A DNA stretch of 64,000 nt from an uncultured Clostridium sp. (GCA_937885015.1 CALAAS010000012.1:14929-78928), one strand, 5' to 3'. Positions 44,181 to 54,300 are shown, numbered from the stretch's first letter. Numbers and translations: made by a program. The notes: generated from the letters alone by a model not told the origin.

Positions 44181-44830
44181 CGGGGGTTCTGATCGAACGG
44201 ATTGAACCTTTTGACAAACGAAGGAGCAAAGTCTTCCTGGAGGGAGACTTTGCCTTTCTTTTATATGGGGGAGAAATCCGTCAATATGGGTTGGAGCCGG
44301 GAATGATTCTTTCCGAAAGCCGGTATGAGGAGATTTTGGCTCTTTTGGGAAAACGTGCCAGAGAGAGGGCACTGTATGAGTTAAAAAGCAGAGACCGGAC
44401 GGAGCAGGAGATTCGCAGGAAGCTGGCGCGTGATCTGTATCCGGAGCAGGCGGTGGAGCAGACCGTTTCTTTCCTGAAAGTGTATGGTTATGTGGATGAC
44501 GTCAGGTTTGCAGAGCATTATGTGGAAATTTACGGAAGAAAAAAGAGCCAGGCAGAGCTCCTTCTGAATTTGCAGAAAAAAGGGATTGACCGGGAGACGG
44601 CAAAAAGCGCTGTTCGAAAGATGGAGGAAGTGCTGGATCCGGGAGCGACTCCGTCTGCCGTAGAGACGGTACTTCAAAAGAGGAAATACGGCCTTTCTGA
44701 GGAGGCGAACCGGAAGACAATCGCCTATTTGCAGCGCCGTGGTTTTTCCTGGGAGGAAATTCGCCGGGGAATCGAAAATTATAGTCAGAGTAAAACTGAT
44801 TTTATTGATATGGAATCGTTTGTAGAATAG
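44177..44830 (+). CDS. recX: RecA regulator RecX
   Basis: The 217-residue helical protein has the three-helix repeats of RecX: ALYELKSRDRTEQEIRRKL (about residue 65), KVYGYVDDVRFAEHYVE, and a third unit ending KTIAYLQRRGFSWEEIRRGI. RecX caps or disassembles RecA filaments. It starts with GTG overlapping the recA stop (GTGA), which ensures coupled translation; this is standard recA-recX organisation. No separate promoter is seen. Confidence 0.93.
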   Translation: MTGVLIERIEPFDKRRSKVFLEGDFAFLLYGGEIRQYGLEPGMILSESRYEEILALLGKRARERALYELKSRDRTEQEIRRKLARDLYPEQAVEQTVSFLKVYGYVDDVRFAEHYVEIYGRKKSQAELLLNLQKKGIDRETAKSAVRKMEEVLDPGATPSAVETVLQKRKYGLSEEANRKTIAYLQRRGFSWEEIRRGIENYSQSKTDFIDMESFVE

Positions 44831-44863
44831 TGACGAAAAGGGAGACACAGGCCCTGATTTTGC

Positions 44864-44892
44864 TTGACATAATATATAAAACAGTTTAAAAT
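44864..44892 (+). promoter_or_regulatory. rny promoter
   Basis: TTGACA (44864-44869), a 17-bp spacer and TAAAAT (44887-44892), 50 bases before the start codon. Confidence 0.85.
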
Positions 44893-44941
44893 TAAATCGT
44901 TGTATTCTTGTACAATGAAAACTAAATAAGGAGGTGCTCCT

Positions 44942-46486
44942 GTGTCACAAGTAATAATTCCGATCTTTACAGGTGTTATTGTAGCAGCTATTACCTGGTT
45001 CGTGGCTGCCGGTCATTGTAAGAAAAATTACGAAAAAAAGATTGGCAGTGCAGAAGAACGATCAAGGGAAATAATAGATGAAGCATTAAAAGTTGCTGAG
45101 ACAAAGAAGCGAGAAGCTCTCCTTGAAGCGAAGGAAGAGTCTTTAAAGACGAAGAATGAGCTTGAAAAAGAAACAAAGGAAAGAAGAGCTGAGCTTCAGC
45201 GCTATGAACGACGTGTACTGAGCAAAGAAGAAAACCTAGACAAGAAAGCAGAGGCAATGGAAAAACGGGAAGCCGGTATGAATGTCAAGGAAGAGGCCCT
45301 GAAGAGGAAAACCACGGAAGTGGAAGAACTCTATGAAAAGGGTGTGCAGGAACTGGAACGTATTTCCGGCCTGACTTCCGAGCAGGCAAAAGAATACCTG
45401 CTTCGTTCCGTAGAAGAGGACGTAAAGCACGACACAGCAAAGCTGATCAAGGATCTGGAGGCGAAAGCCAAAGAGGAGGCGGAGAAGAAGGCGAAGGATT
45501 ATGTGGTTACTGCAATCCAGCGCTGTGCCGCAGACCATGTGGCAGAGACAACGGTTTCCGTTGTGCAGCTTCCCAATGACGAGATGAAGGGACGTATTAT
45601 CGGCCGTGAGGGACGGAATATCCGTACTCTTGAGACACTGACCGGTGTGGAACTGATCATTGATGATACACCGGAGGCGGTGGTGTTGTCCGGCTTTGAT
45701 CCGGTCCGAAGAGAGGTAGCCAGAATTGCACTGGAACGCCTGATTGTGGATGGACGGATTCATCCGGCCAGAATCGAGGAGATGGTGGAGAAGGCCCAGA
45801 AGGAAGTGGAGACCATGATGCGTGAGGAGGGCGAGGCAGCTCTTCTGGAAGTGGGAATTCACGGTATCCATCCAGAACTGGTAAAGCTTCTCGGAAAGAT
45901 GAAATTCCGGACGAGTTATGGTCAGAATGCGCTGAAGCATTCCATCGAGGTAGCTCAGTTGGCAGGACTTCTGGCTGCTGAGGTTGGTGTCGATGTGCGC
46001 ACTGCAAAACGTGCAGGTTTATTACATGATATTGGAAAAGCGGTAGACCATGAGCAGGAGGGAACCCATGTGGAACTGGGTGTGGCTCTGTGCAGAAAGT
46101 ACAAAGAGTCCGCAACCGTGATCAACGCAGTGGAGGCCCATCATGGCGATGCAGAAGCCCAGAGCCTGATTGCCTGTCTGGTACAGGCGGCAGATACTAT
46201 TTCAGCCGCAAGACCAGGCGCGAGACGCGAAACGCTGGAGACGTATACCAATCGCCTGAAGCAATTAGAGGATATTACCAACTCCTACAAGGGGGTAGAT
46301 AAATCCTTTGCCATTCAGGCAGGCCGTGAGGTACGTATTATGGTTGTACCGGAGCAGGTCAGCGATGATGATATGGTACTTATGGCAAGAGAAATTTCAA
46401 AGCGGATTCAGGAAGAGCTTCAGTACCCGGGACAGATCAAGGTAAATGTGATCCGCGAGTCCAGGGTTACCGAATATGCAAAATAA
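44942..46486 (+). CDS. rny: Ribonuclease Y
   Basis: The 514-residue protein has the RNase Y order: an N-terminal membrane anchor (IIPIFTGVIVAAITWFVAAG), a long charged coiled coil (about 30-200), a KH RNA-binding domain (GRIIGREGRNIRTLETLTGV) and a metal-dependent HD phosphohydrolase domain (LLHDIGKAVDHE near residue 360). It starts mRNA turnover at the membrane. The start is GTG at 44942, seven bases after AAGGAGG. The length is normal for the family. A terminator and a copy of the intergenic hairpin repeat follow. Confidence 0.97.
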   Translation: MSQVIIPIFTGVIVAAITWFVAAGHCKKNYEKKIGSAEERSREIIDEALKVAETKKREALLEAKEESLKTKNELEKETKERRAELQRYERRVLSKEENLDKKAEAMEKREAGMNVKEEALKRKTTEVEELYEKGVQELERISGLTSEQAKEYLLRSVEEDVKHDTAKLIKDLEAKAKEEAEKKAKDYVVTAIQRCAADHVAETTVSVVQLPNDEMKGRIIGREGRNIRTLETLTGVELIIDDTPEAVVLSGFDPVRREVARIALERLIVDGRIHPARIEEMVEKAQKEVETMMREEGEAALLEVGIHGIHPELVKLLGKMKFRTSYGQNALKHSIEVAQLAGLLAAEVGVDVRTAKRAGLLHDIGKAVDHEQEGTHVELGVALCRKYKESATVINAVEAHHGDAEAQSLIACLVQAADTISAARPGARRETLETYTNRLKQLEDITNSYKGVDKSFAIQAGREVRIMVVPEQVSDDDMVLMAREISKRIQEELQYPGQIKVNVIRESRVTEYAK

Positions 46487-46504
46487 GTATTAAAAAATTA
46501 AAAG

Positions 46505-46534
46505 CCTTATAGACAGCTGTCTATAAGGTTTTTT
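46505..46534 (+). terminator. rny terminator
   Basis: CCTTATAGACAG (46505-46516) is followed directly by its complement CTGTCTATAAGG (46517-46528) and six T. The T-tract is shared with repeat copy B. Confidence 0.9.
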
Positions 46535-46620
46535 CATTGCATAGGAAATTCTTCCTAATGCAATGAAAAACGCTCCGCGAGGATCGCCATGCGGCGGAAA
46601 GGAGTTTTGTCGCAGAAGCG
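46529..46620 (+). repeat. Intergenic hairpin repeat, copy B (longest)
   Basis: The hairpin TTTTTCATTGCATAGGAA (46530-46547) with TTCCTAATGCAATGAAAAA (46552-46570) is followed by a GC-rich tail starting CGCTCCGCGAGGATCGCC that is identical in copy C over about 28 bases. A second stem, AGAAGCT (46636-46642) with AGCTTCT (46651-46657), lies just beyond. The rest of the gap to 46851 is AT-rich, with the palindrome TTTCAAATTTGAAA at 46776-46789. Confidence 0.8.
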
Positions 46621-46851
46621 CCCCATCGCGTGCAGAGAAGCTTGCGGGCGAGCTTCTTTCCTGTGTCATAGAAAACAATTGATCTTTTTGTGTTTTTGAA
46701 AAAAATAAATACATTTCATAATAAAAAAAGAATTGAAATCAATTTCTGATCGAAGTGAAATTTTGCAAAGACATATTTCAAATTTGAAAAATATAGGAAG
46801 AAAAATTTCATTTGTTTACAGAATTTGTACGTTTGTTTCGGGAAAATATGC

Positions 46852-46880
46852 TTGCATTACGGATAAAAGGCGAGTATTAT
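46852..46880 (+). promoter_or_regulatory. proC operon promoter
   Basis: TTGCAT (46852-46857), a 17-bp spacer and TATTAT (46875-46880). Confidence 0.75.
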
Positions 46881-46971
46881 AGCAAAATAAGATTCAAAAC
46901 AGTCCCTGACCGGCTGGAGGAACACAAGGGACGCAGCAGGAAAAAGATAGAATAGGAGATGGATAGACAGA

Positions 46972-47766
46972 ATGGTAAAGATTGGATTTATTGGAATGGG
47001 AAATATCGGTTACGCCATTATGCGCAGCCTGTTACATGTGTATGACAAGGAAGAGATTACATTTACAGATTTAAACCGCAGACGTGTAGCGCAGGTTGAG
47101 AAGGAAACAGGAATCAAGGCAGTGGCCAGCAATCAGGAATGTGCGGCTGTGGCAAAGTGCATCGTACTGGCGGTAAAACCGCAATTTTATGATGCGGTTT
47201 TGAAGGACATTAAGGATACAGTTACCCACGATAATATTATTATTTCCATTGCACCTGGAATCAGTATTGACAGTGTCAATGAGAAGCTGGGAGGCGGACG
47301 CAGAATTGTCCGGGCTATGCCAAACACTCCGGCGCTGCTGGGAGAGGGCATGACAGGGGTGTGCTATGACCAGAAGCAGTTTGAGGAAGTGGAAAAACAG
47401 ATGATCACCAGCTTTTTTGAGTCTTTTGGAAAGATGGAGGTCCTTCCGGAGTATTTGATGAATGCAGTTGTGTGTATCAGCGCCAGTGCGCCTGCCTATA
47501 TTTATATGTTCATTGAGGCGCTGGCAGATGCCGGCGTTAAATACGGTATGCCGAGGGATATGGCCTACCGGATGGCAGCGCAGGGGGTGGTAGGAAGTGC
47601 CAAGATGGTGCTGGAAACGGGAAAACACCCGGGAGCGCTGAAAGACGAGGTGTGTTCGCCGGGAGGAACCACCATTTATGCGGTGGCAATGTTGGAGGAA
47701 TACGGACTGAGAAATGCTGTGATCAAGGCTTGTGATGCCTGTTACGAAAAGTGCATTGATATGTAA
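46972..47766 (+). CDS. proC: Pyrroline-5-carboxylate reductase
   Basis: The 264-residue protein begins with the NAD(P)H-binding Rossmann fold, IGFIGMGNIGYAIMRSL. It has the family signatures VLAVKPQ, RAMPNTPALLGEGMTG and, in the C-terminal helical dimer domain, HPGALKDEVCSPGGTTIYAV. It reduces 1-pyrroline-5-carboxylate to proline in the cytosol, the last step of proline synthesis. Proline also serves as an osmolyte. It is the first gene of a likely operon with the Nudix gene 15 bases downstream. Confidence 0.95.
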   Translation: MVKIGFIGMGNIGYAIMRSLLHVYDKEEITFTDLNRRRVAQVEKETGIKAVASNQECAAVAKCIVLAVKPQFYDAVLKDIKDTVTHDNIIISIAPGISIDSVNEKLGGGRRIVRAMPNTPALLGEGMTGVCYDQKQFEEVEKQMITSFFESFGKMEVLPEYLMNAVVCISASAPAYIYMFIEALADAGVKYGMPRDMAYRMAAQGVVGSAKMVLETGKHPGALKDEVCSPGGTTIYAVAMLEEYGLRNAVIKACDACYEKCIDM

Positions 47767-47781
47767 GGAAGAGTGAATCCT

Positions 47782-48363
47782 ATGGAAAAAACGGAGCAGA
47801 AAAACGAAAAAACCCCGGGAGAGGGGACGCCGGTAGAACGGCTGAATCGTGAACTGAAATATCAGGGCACCATTTTGAAGGTATATGAGGACACAGTAAA
47901 AGTACGTGGCCATGAGGCAAAATGGGATTTCATCCACCATGACGGAGCAGCAGCTGTGGTGGCGGTAACGGAAGAAGGAAAGCTGCTGATGGTGCGGCAG
48001 TACCGAAATGCTCTGGATCGATATACCCTGGAGATTCCGGCGGGAAAGCTGGATGCACCCGATGAGCCGAAGATTCAGTGTGCGTACCGGGAACTGGAAG
48101 AGGAAACGGGGTTTCGCGCGGATCATTTGGAGTATCTTCTTAGTATCAATACCACCATCGCCTTTTGTGATGAGGCTCTGGATGTATTTTTGGCTCGTGA
48201 CCTGAAACCTTCCAGCCAGAATCTGGATCCGGACGAAGAGATTCAGGTGGAAGAGTGGGAACTTTCGGATCTTCTGGATCTGATCTATACGGGAAAGATG
48301 ACGGATGGAAAAACGGTGGCCTCCATTCTGGCGTATGCCTGCCGATACGGAAGCCGGAAATAA
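47782..48363 (+). CDS. nudF: Nudix hydrolase, ADP-ribose pyrophosphatase type
   Basis: The 193-residue protein contains a complete Nudix box, GKLDAPDEPKIQCAYRELEE followed by ETG (G-x5-E-x7-REL-x-EE-x-G), about residue 90, preceded by LEIPAGKL as in ADP-ribose pyrophosphatases. It would hydrolyse ADP-ribose or similar nucleoside diphosphate derivatives, which recycles NAD-breakdown products. The ATG at 47782 is preferred to a GTG at 47773, which lies inside the spacing of AAGGAAG. Its position between proC and spoIIM/xerD resembles the nudF-spoIIM-xerD neighbourhood of Bacillus subtilis. Confidence 0.87.
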   Translation: MEKTEQKNEKTPGEGTPVERLNRELKYQGTILKVYEDTVKVRGHEAKWDFIHHDGAAAVVAVTEEGKLLMVRQYRNALDRYTLEIPAGKLDAPDEPKIQCAYRELEEETGFRADHLEYLLSINTTIAFCDEALDVFLARDLKPSSQNLDPDEEIQVEEWELSDLLDLIYTGKMTDGKTVASILAYACRYGSRK

Positions 48364-48430
48364 GAATCCAGATATTCACATAGAAAAGAAGAACACTGCA
48401 TAAGGATAAGTAAAAAGAGTGGGTGAGCAT

Positions 48431-48964
48431 ATGAATCGACGTATGTCGGCGCATGGATTTTACCTGCCGCATCCGGCAGTGTTCTTTTTGTGTCTTGGCA
48501 TATTTGCAGGCACGCTGTGGGCCAATGGCGTGGGGAGAGACTGGCAGGAGCAGACAGCATTATACAGATGGACAAACATGGAAAACCGGTATGTGCCTCT
48601 ATTTTTGGAGCGGGCAGCACAGGCCGGGTTTGCCTGGCTTTTGGGAATGTCCTTGGCGGCGGTTCCCGGGTTCTGTATTCTGGCCTTTGGCGCTGGCTTT
48701 TCCATGGCATTTGTTCTTTCGTGTATGACAGTGCAGAACGGCCTGATGGGTCTCCCCTTGTTTTTGGCCTCCCTGTTTCCACACTTTCTGTTTTATATCC
48801 CCGTGGGGGCGATATTGACTTTCTGGGGGTTGGAAAAAGCGCCTAGACCGCGGGTTGCCGGTTTTTGTGTACTTCTGGCAATTATCGCGGCCGGAGCCGG
48901 AGCAGAAACTTTTTTGAACCCCTGGATTATGAAAAAGGCCTGGAGCTTTTTTTCGCTCCTGTAA
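48431..48964 (+). CDS. spoIIM: Stage II sporulation protein M-like membrane protein
   Basis: The 177-residue protein has about five hydrophobic helices: PAVFFLCLGIFAGTLWA, AGFAWLLGMSLAAVPGFCIL, GFSMAFVLSCM, GLPLFLASLFPHFLFYIPVG and a last helix near 155. Direct similarity to SpoIIM is modest. The helix plan, the length and above all the position between a nudF-type and an xerD gene match spoIIM of Bacillus and Clostridia, where it is part of the SpoIIDMP complex that degrades septal peptidoglycan during engulfment. ATG 48431 follows GGGTGAG; an in-frame GTG at 48419 is possible. Confidence 0.7.
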   Translation: MNRRMSAHGFYLPHPAVFFLCLGIFAGTLWANGVGRDWQEQTALYRWTNMENRYVPLFLERAAQAGFAWLLGMSLAAVPGFCILAFGAGFSMAFVLSCMTVQNGLMGLPLFLASLFPHFLFYIPVGAILTFWGLEKAPRPRVAGFCVLLAIIAAGAGAETFLNPWIMKKAWSFFSLL

Positions 48965-49066
48965 AAAATATTTTACAACATGTTGCGAAGAAAGAAGTGT
49001 GTATCCAATATGTTGTATGTGTTATGTAAATCAGGGAAAAATACCGGAAAAGTGGGAAAAATCTGT

Positions 49067-49095
49067 TTGATTTTCCACAAAAATGTATATATAAT
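49067..49095 (+). promoter_or_regulatory. xerD promoter
   Basis: TTGATT (49067-49072), a 17-bp spacer and TATAAT (49090-49095). Confidence 0.82.
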
Positions 49096-49154
49096 GGTAG
49101 ATAAAGGTGTTTTTTACCTGTTTTTTGGAGGATATAAGATTAGGGGACGAGAGT

Positions 49155-50000
49155 ATGATTGGGGAAATCGAGGAGTTTGCGCGGTACCTTCAGGAGGTTA
49201 AGAAGATGTCGCGCAATACGGTGCTGTCATATCGGAGAGATTTGATGCAGATGGCTGTATATCTGGAGGAGAGGGGAATTCAGGAAGCCTCGAAGGTTAC
49301 GAAAACCAGCTTGAATTCGTATATGTTGTTTATGGAGAAGGAAGGGAAGGCGTCTACCACCATTTCAAGAATGCTGGCGGCGATCAAGTCCTTTTTCCAT
49401 TATGAATTTTCAGAGGGAAAGATCCGGAAAAATCCAGCGGAGCTGGTGCGGGCTCCGAAAATCGAAAAGAAGATGCCGGTTATTCTGACGGTGGAGCAGG
49501 TTACAGCCCTTCTGGAGCAGCCTGCAGAGCGGACACCCAAGGAAATCCGGGATAAGGCGATGCTGCAGCTTTTGTATGCCACTGGAATTCGTGTCTCTGA
49601 ACTGGTAAGCCTGCGTCTTTTGGATGTAAATCGGAATATCGGTTTTCTGACCTGTCGGGATGGCGGAAAAGAGCGGACGATTCCTTTTGGGCGGGAGGCA
49701 GGAGCAGTTCTGGAGGACTATCTGCGCAATGCCCGGGAGATCCTTTTAAAGGGGAAAACTTCGGAATGGTTGTTCGTCAACTGCAGCGGCGGTCAGATGA
49801 GCCGTCAGGGGTTCTGGAAAATAATCAAGCATTACGGAGAAAAGGCCGGAATTCAGGAGGATATTACCCCCCATACGCTGCGCCATTCCTTTGCAGCCCA
49901 TTTAATTGGAAAAGGGGCAGATATGCGGGCTGTTCAAACAATACTTGGTCACTCCGACATGGCCACGACACAGATGTATGCAGCTTATGCGGCAAAATAG
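49155..50000 (+). CDS. xerD: Site-specific tyrosine recombinase XerD
   Basis: The 281-residue recombinase has an N-terminal core-binding domain (MSRNTVLSYRRDLMQMAVYL) and a catalytic domain with Arg in YATGIRVSEL, HTLRHSFAAHL, LGHSDMATTQ and the nucleophile Tyr in TTQMYAAY. Size and motifs fit XerC/XerD, which resolve chromosome dimers at dif; the place after spoIIM favours XerD. The true start is ATG 49155, since the longer frame begins inside the transcribed leader. No neighbouring attachment site or integrated element is seen, so this is housekeeping rather than a mobile integrase. The C-terminus ends soon after the active Tyr. Confidence 0.92.
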   Translation: MIGEIEEFARYLQEVKKMSRNTVLSYRRDLMQMAVYLEERGIQEASKVTKTSLNSYMLFMEKEGKASTTISRMLAAIKSFFHYEFSEGKIRKNPAELVRAPKIEKKMPVILTVEQVTALLEQPAERTPKEIRDKAMLQLLYATGIRVSELVSLRLLDVNRNIGFLTCRDGGKERTIPFGREAGAVLEDYLRNAREILLKGKTSEWLFVNCSGGQMSRQGFWKIIKHYGEKAGIQEDITPHTLRHSFAAHLIGKGADMRAVQTILGHSDMATTQMYAAYAAK

Positions 50001-50056
50001 CGGCTATTTAGAACAGAACTGTTAAAAATAAAAGGTTGTTTTTGGGGGGATGCAGC

Positions 50057-50695
50057 GTGGCATTTACGCGGATAGATCTGGAAACATGGGAACGTCGGGA
50101 TCACTTTGATTACTACCGGAATCGGCTGGTATGCGGCTACAGCGTGACGGTTCGATTGGATGTGACACAGTTTCATAGAAATGTGCGGGAGCAGGGACTG
50201 CGTTTTTTCCCTTCCTTTGTTTACTGTGTGTCGCGGCAGATTGAGGAGAGTCAGGAATTTCGGATGGGGATCGATGAGACGGGAGCGCCGGGTTACTACG
50301 ATGTTTTGCATCCTAATTACACGATTTTTCACGAAGATGATCACACGTTTTCTGATTTGTGGACTGAGTATAGCCGGGACTTTGCAACCTTTTACCGCAA
50401 TATGACAGAGGATATGGAACGGTTTCGGGATGTGAAGGGTGTCAAGGTAAAACCGGGGCAACCGAAAAACTTTTATTGTATTTCCTGTGTGCCATGGTTG
50501 GATTTTACAGGGTATTCAGCTTACACGGAGAGCGGAACACCGATGCTGTTTCCGATTATTACCTATGGAAAAATAAGGAAAGAGGATGGCCGGGAGACGC
50601 TGCCGTTTTGTATCAATATTGCCCATGCAGCGGCGGATGGATATCACACAGCCTGCTTTTTAAATGATCTGCAGAAACGTCTGAATTGCCTGTGA
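50057..50695 (+). CDS. Chloramphenicol acetyltransferase-like protein
   Basis: The 212-residue protein aligns with type A CAT over its full length: FTRIDLETWERRDHFDYY at the start, FYCISCVPWLDFTGYSAY in the middle and the active-site region NIAHAAADGYHTACF near the end. The catalytic His of HHxxxDG is kept; the preceding His is Ala. The start is GTG at 50057, six bases after GGGGGGA. Trimeric CATs acetylate chloramphenicol with acetyl-CoA, but chromosomal relatives in Clostridia are often uncharacterised and may act on other hydroxyl substrates. No mobile element is nearby, so resistance should not be assumed. Confidence 0.85.
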   Translation: MAFTRIDLETWERRDHFDYYRNRLVCGYSVTVRLDVTQFHRNVREQGLRFFPSFVYCVSRQIEESQEFRMGIDETGAPGYYDVLHPNYTIFHEDDHTFSDLWTEYSRDFATFYRNMTEDMERFRDVKGVKVKPGQPKNFYCISCVPWLDFTGYSAYTESGTPMLFPIITYGKIRKEDGRETLPFCINIAHAAADGYHTACFLNDLQKRLNCL

Positions 50696-50719
50696 ACAAG
50701 AAAGAGCCTCGCTCTTGAA

Positions 50720-50748
50720 AAAGAACCTGCTTACAAAGCAGGTTCTTT
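50720..50748. terminator. Bidirectional terminator overlapping a coding end
   Basis: AAAGAACCTGCTT (50720-50732) pairs with AAGCAGGTTCTTT (50736-50748). The right arm encodes the last residues of the convergent secreted protein (KEPAL), whose stop lies in the left arm/loop. Confidence 0.88.
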
Positions 50749-51216
50749 TACGTATAATACAAAACTTTTTTTAATAGAAGAAAGGGCATCTTCACAGGCC
50801 TGATATTCGGCGCTTTCATCGTCCTCATAGAAATCACCATAGGAAGACTGCAGAATATAGGTGCGATTTTTACAGAAGGCCAGAACATGACAGTCATCTT
50901 CCAGATCGCGGTAGTCTACATCCTCCATGGAAAGGATTGTGAAAAGAAGGCCGGAGCCGTCAGTCTCATAAGCTGTCCGGTCATAGATGTCGTAACATAC
51001 ACCGTCCTGAACCATCACAAGGCGGTCTGTCCAGTCTTTTGGAATTTTAAAAGAAAAACCGTCCGTAATCACTTTTGAGCCGGTCAGTGCGACAGAAAAG
51101 TTCTGGCTGGTTTCTTCCGAAAAGCTGACGATCTGTGTGGAATAGTCAGCAGCAAAAACAGGAAATGCGCAGGCCAGAGAAATCAGGGCGGCACAGATTG
51201 TTGTTTTCAAATGCAT
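50731..51216 (-). CDS. Small secreted protein of unknown function
   Basis: The 161-residue protein has a textbook signal peptide (LKTTICAALISLACAFPVFA, cleavage about residue 22). The mature part reads as a single compact domain of about 135 residues with FSFKIPKDWTDRLVMV and a pair of Cys in DDCHVLAFC that could form a disulfide. The FKIPKDW element is shared by many small secreted or lipoprotein domains of Clostridia. The start at 51216 follows GGAGGT; the longer frame runs through that ribosome site. The function is not known. It is independent of its neighbours, with the terminator embedded in its 3' end. Confidence 0.72.
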   Translation of the reverse strand: MHLKTTICAALISLACAFPVFAADYSTQIVSFSEETSQNFSVALTGSKVITDGFSFKIPKDWTDRLVMVQDGVCYDIYDRTAYETDGSGLLFTILSMEDVDYRDLEDDCHVLAFCKNRTYILQSSYGDFYEDDESAEYQACEDALSSIKKSFVLYVKEPAL

Positions 51217-51337
51217 CCTGGTAACCTCCATTCTTTCAACTATTTTACCATAAAACCAAGAAAAAGTCAGCAGTAAATTTTGGTAATTTACTGCTGACAG
51301 AGGCTTTTTATAAAGGTATTTATAAGTCTGGTATTGA

Positions 51338-54300
51338 TCAGGAAATCCGTGCATCTCGCTTCTCGAGAGAAAGGTTTTTCTGTGCAGTAGCCAGCATCAG
51401 TTTGATACGGTTCAGCTGGTTGACCTCGCTGGCACCGGGATCGTAGTCTACGGCAATGATATTTGCCTCAGGATGGCTGTTGCGCAGCTCTTTGATTACG
51501 CCTTTTCCGACAATATGGTTGGGGAGACATCCAAAGGGCTGGGTACAGATGATGTTGGTGGTACCGCTGTGAATCAGTTCCAGCATTTCTCCCGTCAGGA
51601 ACCAGCCTTCGCCGGTCTGATTGCCCAGAGATACATAATGCTCGGCCATGGATGCCAGATCCCGGATTTGAGCCGGTGCCGTAAAATGGCGGCTCTTTTC
51701 CAGTTCCCGACGGCAGGTGCGGCGGAAGTACTCCAGGAGCGCAATTCCCATATTGCAGAGGTAGGCGGTGGAGCGTTTTCCGCCCAGATTATCTGCCTTA
51801 AAGTTGCTGTTGTAGAAACAATACAGGAGGAAGTCCAGCAGATCTGGCATAACAGCTTCTGCACCCTCAGACTCCAGCAGATCCACCACATGGTTGTTAG
51901 CCAGCGGTGAGAATTTTACCAGGATTTCTCCTACGATGCCCACTCGGGGTTTTACAACGTTTCGGCGTGGCAGTTCATCAAAATCACGTATAATGCCGCA
52001 GATATTCCGGTTGAATTCCTGCATGGACGGCGAGCGCTTTGCCAGGGACTGGATACAGATGGCTTTCCATTTTTCGTGAAGCGCATTGGCGGATCCCGGC
52101 TTTGCTTCGTAGGGGCGGGTGGCGTAAAGTACCCGCATGAAAATGTCGCCGTACACAACACCCTGCAGAGCTTTGGTCAGGAGCGGAAGGGTCATTTTAA
52201 ACCCAGGGTTGCTCTCCATGCCATTGGCATTGATGGAGATAACGGGAACCTGTGGCATTCCGGCCCGCTCCAGGGCACGGCGGATAAAGCCGATATAATT
52301 GGAGGCACGGCACCCGCCTCCGGTCTGGCTCATAATAACGGCTGTGTGATTCAGGTCGTATTTGCCGGACAGCAGGGCATCCATGATTTGTCCCACCACG
52401 ATCAGAGAGGGATAGCAGGCGTCATTATTTACGAACTTAAGTCCTGTGTCGATGGCAGTCCGGTCTGAGTTCTGGAGCACTTCCAGCTTGTAGCCGAAGC
52501 TTCGCACCGCCGCCTCGATGAGGTCGAAGTGGATGGGCGACATCTGGGGACACAGGATGGTGTAATCTTTTTTCATGTCCTTTGTAAAGAAAGCACGGTT
52601 GTAAGCGCTGGTAACGTCTTCCTTCCTGTAGTGGCGCATTTCCCGGACGCGGATGGCGGAAATCAGGGAGCGGACACGGATACGGGCAGCCCCCAGGTTA
52701 TTGACCTCGTCAATCTTTAACAGGGTGTATATTTTTCCGGAATGAGTCAGGATATCATTGACCTGATCTGTGGTTACAGCATCCAGTCCGCAGCCAAAGG
52801 AGTTCAGCTGGATCAGATCCAGATCCGTGCGGGTCTTTACAAAACAGGCAGCCTCATAGAGGCGGGAATGGTACATCCACTGGTCGGTTACGATCAAAGG
52901 CCGTTCAACGCGTCCCAGATGGGCAACGGAGTCCTCCGTCAGAACGGCAAAGCCGTAGGAGGTAATCAGCTCCGGGATGCCGTGATTGATTTCCGGATCC
53001 ACATGGTAGGGACGTCCGGCCAGAACGATACCGTGGCGGTGGTTCTGCTCCATCCACCGAAGTACCTCTTCTCCCTTCTTTTTCATATCCTCTCTGGATG
53101 TAAGAAGTTCTTTCCAGGCACGATGGGCAGCTTCGCGGATCTCCTTTTCCGGAATGGACTGATCTTTCGTAAACTCTTCCACCAGCCGCTCTGTGAGAAC
53201 AGCTTCATTGGTAAAGGCCACAAAGGGGTTGCTAAAGTGAACGTGATGCTCAGCCAGGGATTCCACATTGTTTTTGATGTTTTCTGCGTAGGAGGTTACC
53301 ATGGGGCAATTGTAGTGATTGCCTGCCTCCGGGGTTTCATTGCGCTCATAGGGAACGCAGGGGTAAAAGATGTATGTAAGACCCTGACGAACGAGCCATT
53401 CCACATGGCCGTGAACCAGCTTGGCAGGATAGCATTCGGACTCACTGGGGATCGATTCGATGCCAAGCTCGTAAATCTGTCTCGTAGACTGGGGAGACAG
53501 AACTGTCCGGTAGCCAAGCTCCTTAAAGAATGTGGCCCAGAATGGGTAATTTTCATACATATTAAGAACCCGTGGGATACCAACTGTACCCCGGGGTGCC
53601 AGATCTGCAGCTAAAGGCTCATAGTCAAACATCCGGTGATATTTGTAATCAAACAGGTTGGGAATCTCTTTTTTTGCCTTGCTCTGACCAAGACCGCGCT
53701 CACAACGGTTTCCCGTCACGAACTGGCGGCCGCCGTCAAAGCGGTTGATAGTCAGAACGCAGTGGTTGGTGCAACCCTGGCACCGGGCCATGCTGGTCTT
53801 GTAGGTCAGATTTAAAATCTTTTCGATGGGCAGCATGGTGGTAGTCTTGGAGGCATCGTAACGCTCTCTGGCAATGAGAGCAGCCCCGTAGGCCCCCATG
53901 ATTCCGGCAATGTCGGGGCGAACTGCCTCACAGCCGGCAATTTTTTCAAAGCTTCGGAGTACCGCGTCATTATAGAAGGTTCCGCCCTGAACAACCACGT
54001 GGCGTCCCAGATCCGAGGCACTGGTAATCTTGATAACCTTAAAAAGTGCGTTTTTAATAACGGAGTAGGCCAGGCCGGCGGAAATGTCGGCAACGGATGC
54101 CCCTTCTTTCTGGGCCTGCTTTACATTGGAATTCATAAATACCGTACACCTGGTTCCTAAATCTGTAGGATTTTTTGCAAAAAGTGCCTCTTTTGCAAAA
54201 TTTTCTACCGTATAATTCAGGGATTTGGCAAAGGTTTCAATAAAAGAACCGCAGCCGGAGGAGCAGGCCTCGTTGAGCTGTACGCTGTCCACAGTACCGT

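Noticed and set aside
46621..46735. Minus-strand 74-codon frame over repeat copy B
   Set aside because: It is read through the hairpin repeat and its GC-rich tail and has no ribosome site or similarity.
49155..50000. Phage or transposon integrase
   Set aside because: Size, motifs and position after spoIIM fit housekeeping XerD. No attachment sites or cargo genes are seen.
50057..50695. Acquired chloramphenicol resistance gene
   Set aside because: The protein is CAT-like, but there is no mobile element, no change in base use and a non-canonical AHAAADG motif. Resistance cannot be inferred.
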